From Piper betle (lineage: Eukaryota > Streptophyta > Magnoliopsida > Piperales > Piperaceae), in the NCBI GenBank assembly GCA_033002965.1, contig JAURVB010014499.1:62001-126000 (forward strand): a stretch of 64,000 nucleotides of DNA, read 5' to 3'. Below the pieces are notes generated by a model. The model was not told the origin of the DNA. It ran no database searches and worked only from the letters and a program-made list of their open reading frames with translations. Made by a program: the position numbers and the translations under genes. Positions 1 through 11,786 of the stretch are shown here, piece by piece (position 1 is the first letter of the stretch; each line of letters opens with the position of its first letter).

Positions 1-798
1 TGAGTACAGATTCAGTTGTCAAAGTGGCTTACAAGCGCAATCTGATGTTTCTTTTAGCCTCATCATTATTTCGTCATTTGTGGTCATCGTTTAGCTGGTT
101 TATTGTGATGATGTCATCACTGTTTTGGGCGATTGAATTGTTGGGATGTACTTGAGGGTTGAGTTTTTGTTGTCAAAGTAGCGTGCTGCTTTGATTTCTT
201 GAGATAAACAGTTCAATGGATTAACGAGATCCATCTCTTTCTTTATTTGGGTGGATAGAATTTTGGTAAGTCGGCAAATTGAGTTTTAGTGGCTTTTTTG
301 GCCTGTCATAGTAGCTTCATCTTTGCCATCGTTTGGCAGTTTGATTTTGTTTAGCTTGTTGATTGTATGGTTTGCTCATTGTTTTGGGTGATTGAAATAT
401 TGGACTATGATTGAGGGAGTAAAGTTGTTTAGTCGTGAAAGTAGCGTGATCCTTTAATTTCTTTGGGTGAACAGGTCAATTGATTCAACAAGATCCCATC
501 TTTTACTTGTTCCTGTGTTGATGTGTAAAATTTTAGTTATCAAAGCAGCTTAAATGGTCAATATGGTATACTTATACTCATTGTTGGATGATTGCTATGG
601 ACTCTCTACGATTGGAGTGCAGTTTATTTGATAAGTCCTCATTTTCTTATTTTATCGAATGAATCCGTCCTTGTTTCGGGTTTTTTATTGGCACTCCTGT
701 ATGCTTCTTTGTCTTCTTGGTATTGTTTCCTGTGACTGCTTAGATATGAAGGATTGTGCTTTAAGAATTTATTATTAACTTTAAGCCATTTGGTGCAG
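1..798 (+). other. BRCA1 intron 1 (partial) with internal tandem duplication
   Basis: The first bases, TGAGTA, read as a GTGAGT splice donor whose G lies just outside the window. The next exon (799) begins with one base that completes a split Cys codon, so exon 1 probably ends immediately left of base 1. Two diverged copies of a roughly 260-bp unit lie in tandem at about 61-300 and 327-560. Both carry a TGTTTTGGG-GATTGAA block, an AGTAGCGTG block and an AGATCC-ATCT block in the same order. A shorter, poorer third copy may follow at 545-620. I see no coding sequence here. Confidence 0.55.
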
Positions 799-3700
799 CA
801 TGAGCCTTTTAATCTCAGCCGTTTCCCTCACATGCAATCATTTCTTCTGCAAGTATGATTCTGTTGCTTCCTTGGGTATTTTGAAGCAGATAGACATTAA
901 ATCTAAGAGATTCTGATTCTTATGTGTTAATCTTGACAGGTCTTGCATTTCAAAGTCAATGAAATCCTCATCCAGTTGCCCAGTTTGTAAACTGCCCTAT
1001 CGTCCCAGAGGTAGTTGAATCTAGATGCAGTTTTCTTGTATTACATGCATGACTTGATCAAGTGAATTTTTTAGAACATAATTTCTGAGTAGATGAATCT
1101 GTTACCTTAAAAATTTGGCATAGTTAAATTGTAATACATGAGTTGATCAAGTGAAATGTGTTAAGAGTGGTTTACCTTGAAACATGTCATACAATAAAGT
1201 CTTGTATTTTCTTACTCATTAGGAAATTTCAGAACCTACAAAAAAGTCCTCTTGTGATGTGAATTCAGTGAACTCCAATTTTAGTCCTGATGAGGACTTT
1301 GATTTTCCTCAACTTCGTCACATGTTATCATTGAAACATACCTTGAAAAAACTGCCGAAATTGACTTCAAAAGTTTGTAAAGTTGCACTAGGTTACAGCT
1401 AATTTTATAGTTAAATAATAATTTGGGTTTTTCACTAAAATGTTATTAAGCTTAAAACCAGAAACACATTGGGCTTTGCTATGAGGATATTTGATCTGCA
1501 TGAATATCCCAAAAGTGAACACTCTGGACTTAATGTTCCCTTTATTGTTCTGCAGAGGTACGTCCAGCTCCTCACATGGATAATATGGTCAACATCTACA
1601 GAAGTATGGAAATGGCTACTGGAGTTAATATATTTGTTACGCAGCCTGCCCCAAAGAAAGGTTAGTTCTGGTGTGATTCCTTGTAAAAAATGTCAATAGT
1701 TTCATTGTAGATAAACGAGGTATCTTACGAGTTTAATATCCTCTTTGAAGGATCCATTCTTATTTTATCAACCAACCATGTTAACTCTATAGCTTATAAA
1801 TTTACAATAGCTGAAAACTAACACCTCAGTAATAATGAAAAGGAAAGAACTTTGTTCTACTTGTATTTTTTTAGTTTACTACTGATCATCCACTAACAAA
1901 CCGTGTTTTGCTCCTAGATGGACTAACTGATGAAGATGGTCATGCATCCAAGCGAAATGGTGCTCGAAAAGGCACAAAGAACAAGAATATGAACAGAAAA
2001 TTGGCTCAAAATTTAGAAACTACAAATCAAGAAGTTGCAGATTCCCAAACATCTGACAAACTTTCATTTCCTGCAAAGAAAAGGGTCCATGTGCCTCTAA
2101 ACAATCCATTTGAGATAGAAGAACAATCTGTTAAGGCTTCCACAATGGAGAAATTAGAGAAAAATTCAAGTTATTTTACTGGTAGTAAAGAATTCTCAAG
2201 TTTGGTGAAGGAAAAGCCTTCTTTTGATGAACAGGGTAATCCTATTTTTCACCCTTTTTTCTGGCTGAGAGAAGAGAACGAGGATGATCAAGCTGAAGAT
2301 CTCAGTGCTGATTTATCACAAAAAGATATGGCTATTGATTCCCACGAACGCATTGTACCATCTTTTAGTGATATTAAGGATTCAGATGATGTTATACCAA
2401 CCAAACTTTCTCCATCTGTAAGCACTTAGTGGCTATATGCTATATCTTTTCATCTTTCAGGTATTGTAGCCTTTATGTTTTATTGTCTTCCATTATGAAG
2501 GTTGGATTGAACAGTGAACACAAGCCTGCAGATTTTTATGACTGTGAAATGTTTGATTGGACACAGAGACCTTGCTCTCCTGAACTTTTTTCTACACCAA
2601 TGAAAATAAAGGTAAATCTGTTGTTTCCTCCTTTAACCATCTTCACCTATTATGTAAATCATGTTGTATAAAGAATGAATGATGCTAAATTCAGGGGAGC
2701 AAGAAAGCTAAGGTGATTCCTGATGATACAAAGGTTTCAGGTTTGTCATCTCTTTTTCTCTTTTATTTTACTACAGAAAACTTCTAATATCTGCACTATT
2801 CACTAAAGAACTAAATGTTGCAATATTTGTTGAAACCATGGTGCTCAATCAGTTCTTTGAACTAATGCAGATGATAATGATAATGACATTCAACCACAAC
2901 CAACATGCAATGAAAGACGTTCCATGGAAAATGTTTCTTCTGATTTAGATGATCAACCCAGGCATTCAAATAATCAAAATGTGAGTACTCTCAACGTTAG
3001 AAAACTCCGGAAGATGACCTAGGCGACAAAATGTTGGGTTTAATTCTAAGTCCGTCAAAAGGACTAGAAGTGAGGAACCTATAAGAAACCTTGATACTGG
3101 CACAGAAAATTCAGACAGCACTGTTGCCGTGAAGGAACAAAGTCATGGAACAGAAAACAATCCGGTGGACTTTGCTACATTGAAATGCCAAAGCAAGACA
3201 AAAGATTATGCAAACAAAGTAGAAGGTAAAGGCAGTGGTACTGGTAAAAAATCTGGATCAAAAAATAAAAATCAAAGTGAAAAAACCACAATTAAGGATT
3301 CGGTAGTTCAAGATGTTCTAAGTGAGAGTCTTAAGGGTAACCATCATGAAGTTGAAAAGAAGAAGCTGGTTGCTTCCTCTGGAGGTGAGTTTATCCAAAA
3401 TAAAGCTGCAGTAATTGAAAAGGAGTTCAATGATAGTTATAATAATGGACCTACTCTGTTCGGGCAAGAAAGCATTCACAAAATTGAAGAAACAAAAGAA
3501 ATCAAGGAATGATCAGATTGTTGCTGCTGTTGCTCCAAATTATGATAATACAGCGAGTCAGACAGATGGTGAAAAAATCAAAATTACAGCTACCCAATGT
3601 AAGAAGTCAAAAGCTCTACTGAAGAAGTGCCAAAGCGTGAATCTTCAAACTTCATGTGCCTTTTGCAATTCGCATGATGTCTCTGAGGTAAAGTTCTTAC

Positions 3701-5709
3701 ATCAAATTTTCGAAAGAAAATTGAAGGACACAATGAAGATTTGGGAAATAGAATTGATGAATATAATGAAGACTATCATGGTGCTTTCATCAACCTTTTG
3801 GATATATTCGCTTAATTCTTCATGAAGATTTTACAGCTTCAACTTTTTGGTTCCTTGTTTAAGTTGTGCAGATAATGTATTAGTACAGAATCATGACCTA
3901 CATTTATCATAGAGTTAAAAACAGTTCTCTAGTGTTTTTTTCTGTACATAAAACAGTTGACCTGCAATCTAAAAAAAGCCTAAATACAGGCATATGGAGA
4001 GATGGTACACTATCTTGAAGGAAAGCCTGTGACATATGCCAACAATGAAGGAAAGAATTTGATACATTCGCACAAAAACTGCACTGAATGGTAAAGACCT
4101 TTGCCACTTTCTGCTAAGAACAATAAGAAGCTGCTTAGAAATGGATAACCTAACACATGTTGGTTATATTGCAGGGCTCCTAATGTTTATTTTCAAGATG
4201 ATACAGCATTCAACCTCCATCATGAGATATCACGAAGTAGGAGGATTACATGTGGTTACTGTGGAAGAAAAGGTGCTGCTCTGGGCTGCTATAACAAAAG
4301 CTGCCGAAAGAGCTTTCATGTACCATGTGCAAGGATGATTCCACAATGTCGATGGGATGAAGTGAGCTATTTATGCATTAGTCAAAGCAGTGAAGTTATT
4401 TTCATATATGAATTCTAAATTTTATATGGTGGGACGAGTTGAGATGATTTACATTTACAGACTACATTCTACATTTTCATCTTGTGACAGGATAACTTTG
4501 TGATGCTTTGCCCACTGCATGCAACCATGACATTGCCCAACGAGGAAACATTGCCATCAAAGAGAAGTCAGAATATATTCACGCCAAAGTAACTGATTAA
4601 AATTCCATATAATCTTCTAGCTATTATCATGTCTTTTTCCAAACTTGTTCAATTTATTCTAAATTTAAATTCACAGGAAAGCACAAGGTCAACTGACTAG
4701 TTCTTGGAATTGGCCATCTGGGTCATCAAAAAAGTGGGTCTTATGCTGCTCAGGCCTTACTGATGAAGAAAAGGCAAGCTTGTTTCCATGCTTGCAGGGT
4801 TTGTAGTGTTGTCTTTATTTCCTTCGAATTTCTCACTTGAAATTAGCAATGCAGAATAATGTCTCCAAGCTCGCCAAAGTCGCTGGAGTATCAATGTCAA
4901 AGACTTGGAGTTCAGCTGTTACACATGTTATAGCTTCCACAAATGAAAGTGGAGAATGCAAGAGGACTCTCAAATTTATGATGGCTATTCTAGAAGGAAT
5001 TTGGATTGTAAAGACAGACTGTGAGCTGCCCATATCCTGGAATTTTCATCAAAATTGATGTATAACAATGATTTACCATGGAAGTAATATCTGGTTTGTT
5101 CAGGGATAAACTCCTGTTTGGCATCTAAGAGACCTGTTTCTGAACAGGAGTATGAAATCACAGCTGACGTTCATGGAATAAGCGATGGACCACATGCTGG
5201 AAGGATGCGAGTTATGAAGAAGGTTTGATGGCTACACTTCATTTTAGCAGCTGCTACACATTCCTAATTCCTTTAGATACCTTTGCATTTGCCAATTCTC
5301 ATATACTAATGACAGATGTATGATTTTGTTTTCATTTTACCATTGTCAACCCATGCAGGAACCAAAGCTATTCTGTGGGCTCAAATTTCACTTCACTGGA
5401 GATTTCAAGCCATCTTACAAAGGGTATTTAAATGATCTTGTTCATGCTGGTGGAGGTACCATAATCAAGAGAAGACCAATGATCTCATCAGGAAAGGAAC
5501 CATCAAATGCACCCTCACCCTTTGGTACGACATTAGTAATATACAGCACAGAGCTCCCTGACAAATGCAATGACAACCAAGCAGGTGCTATTCTTGATCG
5601 TAGAAAGAAGGAAGCCCAGAATCTTGCTAAAGCAACCAGAGCTAAAGTTGCTGCCCACACTTGGATTTTAGATTCCGTTGCTGCCTGCCAAATGCAGAGC
5701 TTTGAATAA
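799..5709 (+). CDS. BRCA1: BRCA1 homologue (RING, ePHD and tandem BRCT), 5' end outside window
   Basis: Plant BRCA1 is a nuclear RING E3 ligase that partners BARD1 in homologous-recombination repair. Exons read from splice signals and frame: 799-852, 940-1010, 1556-1660, 1918-2417, 2501-2611, 2695-2740, 2871-2980, 3051-3687, 3990-4090, 4175-4361, 4491-4588, 4677-4773, 4855-5020, 5104-5222, 5359-5709. The RING half reads SLTCNHFFC...CPVCKLPYRPRE. An ePHD finger follows (CAFC, then HKNCTEWAPNVYF, CGYCGRKGAALGCYNKSC, FHVPCARMIPQCRWD). Two BRCT repeats end the protein (VTHVIAS...CKRTLKFMMAILEG, DWINSCL; then GLKFHFTGDF, HTWILDSVAACQ). The exons sum to 2753 nt, about 917 codons; Arabidopsis BRCA1 is about 940 aa. 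The total is one base out of frame, traced to exon 3051-3687 near 3494-3497. Intron 4774-4854 appears to use a GC donor. BARD1 shares the architecture, but the spacing and C-terminus match BRCA1 as I recall it. Confidence 0.92.
1233..1376 (+). other. exon-like open segment inside BRCA1 intron 3
   Basis: Between the RING exon (ends 1010) and the next exon (starts 1556) lies an open frame of about 60 codons (1222-1401). It is flanked by a TTTCAG acceptor (ends 1232) and a GTAAAG donor (1377). The 144-nt segment would splice in the phase of its neighbours and reads EPTKKSSCDVNSVNS..., ending in a Lys-rich stretch. Its last base plus the next exon's AG would make a TAG stop, so inclusion would truncate the protein. 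It could be a poison-type cassette exon, a captured fragment, or chance. I do not recognise the peptide. Confidence 0.25.
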
Positions 5710-6642
5710 CAAAATCATAAACTTGGATCTTGGGTCTCTTGTCAAGCATATTTGTTTTATAGATTGCACACTTCAATGAAATGACTGAACTTTTTCTTTG
5801 ATGGCTTAATGTAAGTTATACGTTATTGACAATGGAGATGAAGATGGTTTTTCTGAGCATTAGTTTCAAGTATTGGGCCTTGTAGTATCTAATAATAGTT
5901 TGATGAGAGAAGGTCTAATATATATATCATTCTATAAATTAGTGGTAGACCTTGTAGTACTTGATAACGTGAGCGGTATCTGATCATGAACTTATTTACA
6001 TTTTGGATCAAGTTATAACATCTGATCTTATCATCTATAGCTTGATGATATATATATATATGAAAAGTTTTCAGTCCCAAACTTTCATCTGGGATGCTAG
6101 CACTTGTCAGCTTTCCTGTATGAACAGTCAGGCGACGCCAGAAGCTGGAAAACAAGTTATCCAAGCAGACGAAATGACAAACAATGCTAAATCTTAAGAA
6201 GGCATTAATGCAAAGTTGACAAAGGTAGCAAAATTTGATATTTTTTCATACTTTAGTGTATCGTAGATCCATTACGTGAGCGATCTGCATCCTGCATGAG
6301 TCAGTAGCGAGAAATAGAGAGACGGAGGGTGAGTTTATTTAGCACCTTTTACATTGTAGCCTACTCTAAAATGGGGTAGCAAAGAACATTTTTTTTAATT
6401 GCTTGCATCTATACGTACCCAAGTTCATGCTTTGTGTGAATTTGAACGCCATCCTATGATTGTCATAGCCACTGTTCTATATGGACGAGATGAAACCTAA
6501 AGAAGAAAGTTATACGACGGGCAAATGCTTCTATGGACAGTGGCTTAGCCGGAAAAATCCTGCATGGATTGTTTGAAATTTGTCCCAAATAAGCTTTACT
6601 ATGCTTAACTAGTGAGCTTTTCAATATTTGTTTTGCTTTCAG

Positions 6643-7359
6643 GAGATCGAATTGTCTAGGGAGGAATCTTCTACAAAGGAGGCCAATGACCAGCTGGTTC
6701 CACCAGAGGATACCAGGTTAGTTACAGCTAAAGTTCTAGCAACAGAAGTGCCCGCAAAAGAAAATTGTCCTTTTTGGATCAAAGAGATTGCCGGAGGCTC
6801 CGAATTGACAGCAATTACATCATTTGCAGATTGCCCAAAGCCATCACTAGAATAATCCGCTAGTAAACAATCTGGGTTAGTGGGTGGCAGCCTGCCAAGA
6901 GAAGGTGATCGTTCTATTGAACAATAGCTAGTTGAGATTTATACTGTTAAAACAATCCCCTAACAACGTGAAAAGTTCAGATATCTGAGAATCTAGTTAT
7001 TCTACCGCCGATAAAGATCCACTGCCTAGTGAAAAGCTTGATTCTACTCTGCTTTTTAAAATTGGGCCATCTAATTTTTACGGTACTGCCCGGATGAACA
7101 ATGTGGAGGTGCAGACTATAGGTGATGCAGTGGAGATGGAATGAATGGTTGACAAAGTTGTACCGTAAATATGGTATAGCAAAAATGGATTCTTAAACAG
7201 AAATGCTACCTGCGGAGAAGTATGGATCGACATGAACCCTTCTAATCAAGTGCAGTTATTTAACACTTAGTTGCAGCAGCTGTGTTGGCCACAGTTGCAC
7301 AAGGCTTTTTTGGGTTTGGTGCTAATAGACAAACTGTTTTTGTTCTGATGCCAGCATAG
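6643..7359 (+). pseudogene. decayed coding relic of unknown gene
   Basis: A strong acceptor (TTTTGCTTTCAG) precedes an open stretch of 70 codons at 6643-6852 (EIELSREESSTKEANDQ..., FWIKEIAGGSELTAITSF). The same frame continues with protein-like sequence broken by stops at 6853, 6925 and 6961. Coding-like sequence then moves to another frame (about 6995-7140, KIGPSNFYGTARMNN) and returns for a tail containing VAQGFFGFGANRQT that stops at 7359. The retained acceptor argues for a relic of an intron-containing gene rather than a processed copy. A short open stretch at about 6060-6197 may be an upstream exon of the same relic. I do not recognise the family. It lies between the convergent BRCA1 and RopGAP genes. 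Confidence 0.45.
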
Positions 7360-7872
7360 AGCTTGCTTTGTTTACTGTTAAGCACATGCCTTCATGTTTT
7401 CTTGCTTTTGAAGTTTTGGGTGAAGCAGTTCTATGTTCTATGTCATGAACCTTTGAAATGAACACTTGAGGAAAAGCTCCAACTTGCAGCCATTTCTTAA
7501 GTTTAAAATACCATGTTATGATTGAGCATGAAACATATTATTTCCCTGACAATGTTACAAAAATCCATTGAATTCATGGTTTTCTTCAAGCATGACTAGT
7601 TACAATCTTTAGGAAGTAGACACCCTGAGTTTAAGAAACATATTGCAAAATGCAGCAGCCCAAATGACTGACACAAAGTTCTTGAAACCACATCAAATTA
7701 CAATGCCATTGTAAAAACCAAATCTTTAACTGTTACTCCCAACATGGGTTAGTGTCTGTGCATTGACAAGTATCTTCACTCGGTCCTTTTCGCTAGTCTA
7801 TAAGACCATATTCCAATCTATCAACAGCCACGCATTTTGTACTGACAAAGATGAAGGAAGAAGAGGAAGATA

Positions 7873-10800
7873 TCACACCCAAGCTTCTTTCACATTTGCT
7901 CCGGAATTTACTGCTGCTAGATGTCCTCCGGACTTCTTTATTGATCTATTCAACTGAAAAACAGGGGGCCTGCAAAGCCTTTTCACACCTTCCCTGAAAC
8001 TCATTCTACTCACAAATTTTTCTGCATCACCAACTTTACACTCTTGCACATTTTTTGTTTCACATTTTTCAGCTTCATCTTCCCAACAAGTGAGCTCATG
8101 CTCTTCCTTGCCGTTGCATTTTGACTTGAAACTTCGGAAACTCTCATCTAACTCGCTATCGGATCTGTCCTTGACACTCAGCAACTTGGCCAGGATGTGT
8201 CTCTGGCCTTCTTGCTTCTTCTGTGTCGACTGTCTGTCCTCGTCACCAGGGGATCTTGAGCAAGAAGACATCTCTTTAACTGCAGCTGCTGATCCTTCCC
8301 TTTCTCTTAAAGTTTTAACTATTAGTGTTTTCAGAAAATTCATCACTTGCACAGCATGAATCAGTGCAGTCAAAGGATCGGACATCTGTAAATGATCAAA
8401 CCCCATCAGCAAAAGATCATACAAAATAGAGAGAATCACATTTAACTTCTATATGGCTACCTGAGTCATGTTAGGAGCAAAAACCATGGCTATATTCCGA
8501 GCATTCATCTTATTCAGATGCTCATACTGCACCACATCTGCCATAAGATTGATTGCCCAGTCAAGGAGAGCTGATTCAGTTGTTGGGAGGGTTTTAACTA
8601 GTTCACAGCATTCTTCTTCAGTGTTGCAACACATAACTTGTTCTGGTGTGAGCGAATCGAGGATTCCCCCAGGAAGTTCTCTGAACCAAGCCTATAAAAT
8701 CATAAGGTATCAGAATAATGGAAGCCTTATGGAAGAAAAACAAGCTAGCACTCACTCTAATAATCATTTTTCATGAATGAAGTGCAAACTAAATGAGTGG
8801 TTTTACAGGTTATACCTTGATTAAGCCAGCCAAGCAGTGCATATCAATCTCTTGTGGTATAATTCCTTTATTTAGTTGGTTTCTGACTAATTCTTCTTGG
8901 CTGTTCTCCGCATTAATCCTAAATATGCCTTCAGCCTTCGCATGATAAATCAATAATAGTAAAGTATGAGTCCATTAATAAACTAGATAAGCACACTAAT
9001 TGAAGAAATAAATAAGGAAGTGACATACTTGAAGACCACCATGGGAGTATAAATGCTTCTGCATCAGCAAAAGGATTGTTGGCACACTGTTACCTCTGTT
9101 ATCAAAGGAGCATTGCATAGATTTGGCAGAGACACCAAAAATCCTCACACTGCAAAGTCAAGTCTGTTTATTAGAAAAACTGGGTGGATCACTTGCAGAC
9201 ATTTATAGCTAGAGCTTCTACAGGTCATAAACATGGATTTAATTTGAAAGACACAGGATTCACTAATGGTAAGGTCTCTTTCGAATTGATGAAACATATC
9301 TCGTAAATCTTCTTCTACTTTTGGAAGATACAAGAGTGAAACGATCAACTTATTGATTTTGAAAGACCAAACATATTCTTCTAATGTATCATTTTTGGGT
9401 CCAATGGAATTCCTAGAGTAGAAATAAGTCCCCCCAAATAGCGACCTTTTTTCTAACTATATTTCGATTTTTTAATACAATATATAAGGACTGCTACTAC
9501 AAGCAATACAAACTCAAAAAAGAGATTATTAAAATACAACTAACACTGTGCCATAATAATATGGAAGCTGAAAATCACATCCTTGTGGAAATTACAAGAA
9601 TCTACATCTAGAAATACACTCTGGAAACAAGGATGATGGAACTGAGAGCAAAGTGTTAGAACAGATTATGATTTCAAAGGGAATAATTTGTATTCATATT
9701 GGTTTGGTTTTTCTATTGCAAGTGTGGTTTTTATTCGCATTAATATATGAGAGAAAAGAGAACACACCAAAGAAAAGCTAGAATACTCTTGATTCATCTG
9801 CCAAAAAGTGATGCTTAAAAATCCTAATGTTCAATACTCACAAGAAAATGAAACAAAGTGTGAGAGAAACTAGAATGGAACAAGAAATTAAACGAAATAA
9901 AAGAAATATAGATCTTAAGAACAATCAGATAAACAACAAGAAAAGAAAGCACTTCTCTATGAAAAATAAAAGCAAAGAGTAGATTTTGACATTTCCAACA
10001 GAAAAGAAAAAGAAGAAAAAAGAACCATCAAAAGTAACGGTAAATAATTCTGTCATAGAATTGAAGCCGTATATAGCCCAGTAAATCTGCTAGAAACCAT
10101 GAACAGTTTACAGTACAATTTCAACACTCAGGTCACAAGTGATCACCTCACCTTCATAATTTCCCCATCTTCAAACCAAAAAAGATAATAACATAAAAGC
10201 AATCTCCCATTAACAGAAGTAGTCATCTCAAAACCAGTAATTCAAGAAATGCAAAATTCAATCCACATCCAAAAACACAATATAGAAAACAAAAAGATTG
10301 CATACACAAACCCAACCTTCCATTAAAAGGAAGTGGTGATCACAACTCAATAAATGCAGAATCCAATTCTCTAGACCAGTACATCACAAATAGCAATCTT
10401 CCATCACAAGTAGTGATCTCAAAACCAACAAGACTAACATACAAGAGCAATTTTTCATTATCCATAAATCAGTAAATCAAGATTTTGAAAAAAACAAAAA
10501 ATTGAACACAAAAAGCAATCAATCATTTCAAGCAGTGATCTTAAAAACCAAAGAGACAAACATTAACACCAAAACAGTCTTCCATGACTCCATTTACTAG
10601 TAGTGATCACAGCCAAAAGAAGAAGAAGAAAAAGGTCAACAAAAAACAATGTTCCATAATTTTCATTACGTGGTGGTCACAAAACAAAAAAGATCAGAAA
10701 AGCAATCTTCCACAACTCCATTACAAATAATGATCTCAACAAGAAAAATTAAAAGATCAACAAAAAGCAATCTTCCACAAGTCAATTACTCGTAGTGGTC

Positions 10801-11618
10801 TCAAAAACAAAAAAGATTATCAAAAAAACAATCTTCCATAATTCTATTACCAGTAGTGCTCTCAAAACCAAAAAAGAAAAAAAACAATATCCCGCAACTC
10901 TCAAAATAAAAAAAATTAACAAAAAAGCCAAAACAATATTCCATTACCAGCCATGATCTAAAAAACAAAAAGGATTAACAAAAAAACCAATCTTCCATAA
11001 TTTCAATAACTGGCAGTGATCTCAAATACCAAAAAAGATCACCAACAACAACAACAAAAAAGGAAAAAAAAGCAATCTTATACAATTCCATTACTAGTAG
11101 TAATCTAAAACAAGAAAGAATTAACAAAAACCCAAAATTTTCATCACTCTTAGTCATCTCAAAACAAAAAAGATTGAACAAAAACCAATCTTCCATAATA
11201 TTTATTTCTAGTAATGACTATCTCAAAAAAAAAAAAAAAACCATCACAAAACCAATCTTTCACTCCAAGAACTGACTGATCTCAAAACCAGTAAACAAAA
11301 AAGATTAAGAAACTAAGGAGCCAGCAAGAGAACAGGCCTAGCACTGGGTACACGGCGAGGCAACTCGGGCTCAAACTCAACGGGTAGGCCAAGGAAGCCA
11401 TGGAACCGATCAAAGGTGACATGGGAGAGATGGCGAACGTCGGTGGGCCAGCCAATCTCCATGCCTGAGCCGCCCACCTCCTCCGCTCCGACGCTGCACG
11501 TCAAAACCGACCTCCTCAGCGCTGCCACTACCGCCGCCACCACTGGCCGGCTCTCGTCCTCGTTGAAGTGGAGAAAGGTGCCGCCTTTGGGGGCGCCAGA
11601 GATCGAGAGCTCGGTCAT
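7873..11618 (-). CDS. Rop GTPase-activating protein with CRIB domain (RopGAP)
   Basis: RopGAPs stimulate GTP hydrolysis by plant Rho-type (Rop) GTPases; the CRIB motif helps bind the Rop. Exons on the minus strand: 11618-11338, 9149-9029, 8935-8816, 8691-8461, 8385-7873, giving 421 aa, close to the usual length. A CRIB motif at residues 53-75 reads [18 protein letters not shown]. The RhoGAP domain covers about 100-265, with the arginine finger in [14 protein letters not shown] (Arg140), then LAGLIKAWFRELP, and [16 protein letters not shown] at about 235-250. The tail (about 275-421) is Ser/Lys/Glu-rich. The ATG at 11618 was chosen because it opens the conserved N-terminal exon; an in-frame ATG also exists upstream. 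Frame bookkeeping puts the exon 1 donor at AG|GCCTGT, a non-GT junction. A GT lies 4 bases downstream but breaks the frame. Intron 1 is about 2.2 kb. The gene converges on BRCA1. Confidence 0.93.
9160..10120. other. RopGAP intron 1, non-repetitive part
   Basis: AT-rich intronic sequence with A-rich tracts; no coding or mobile-element signal seen. Confidence 0.5.
10130..11300. repeat. degenerate minisatellite in RopGAP intron 1
   Basis: About 1.1 kb is made of imperfect units of roughly 55-70 bp. Each carries an AGCAATCTTCCAT block, a CCATTACnAGTAGTGATCTC block and an AAAACCAAAAAAGATTAACA block. I count more than 15 recognisable units, most regular from about 10340 to 11290. Copies differ by substitutions and A-run length. 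Confidence 0.75.
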
Positions 11619-11786
11619 TGTGATCGGGAGAGTGTGGGCAATTCGAAGGTCGAGGATTTTCGAAGGTTGGAGGGGTGGAGAGTGAGGGGGAGTTGCACAG
11701 GTTTCATGGCGGGCAGGAGATTTTGTGGGAAGGAATTGAATGGTTGGAGAAGATGGGGACAAGTTGGGTTTTTTGGTTTGCATTAG

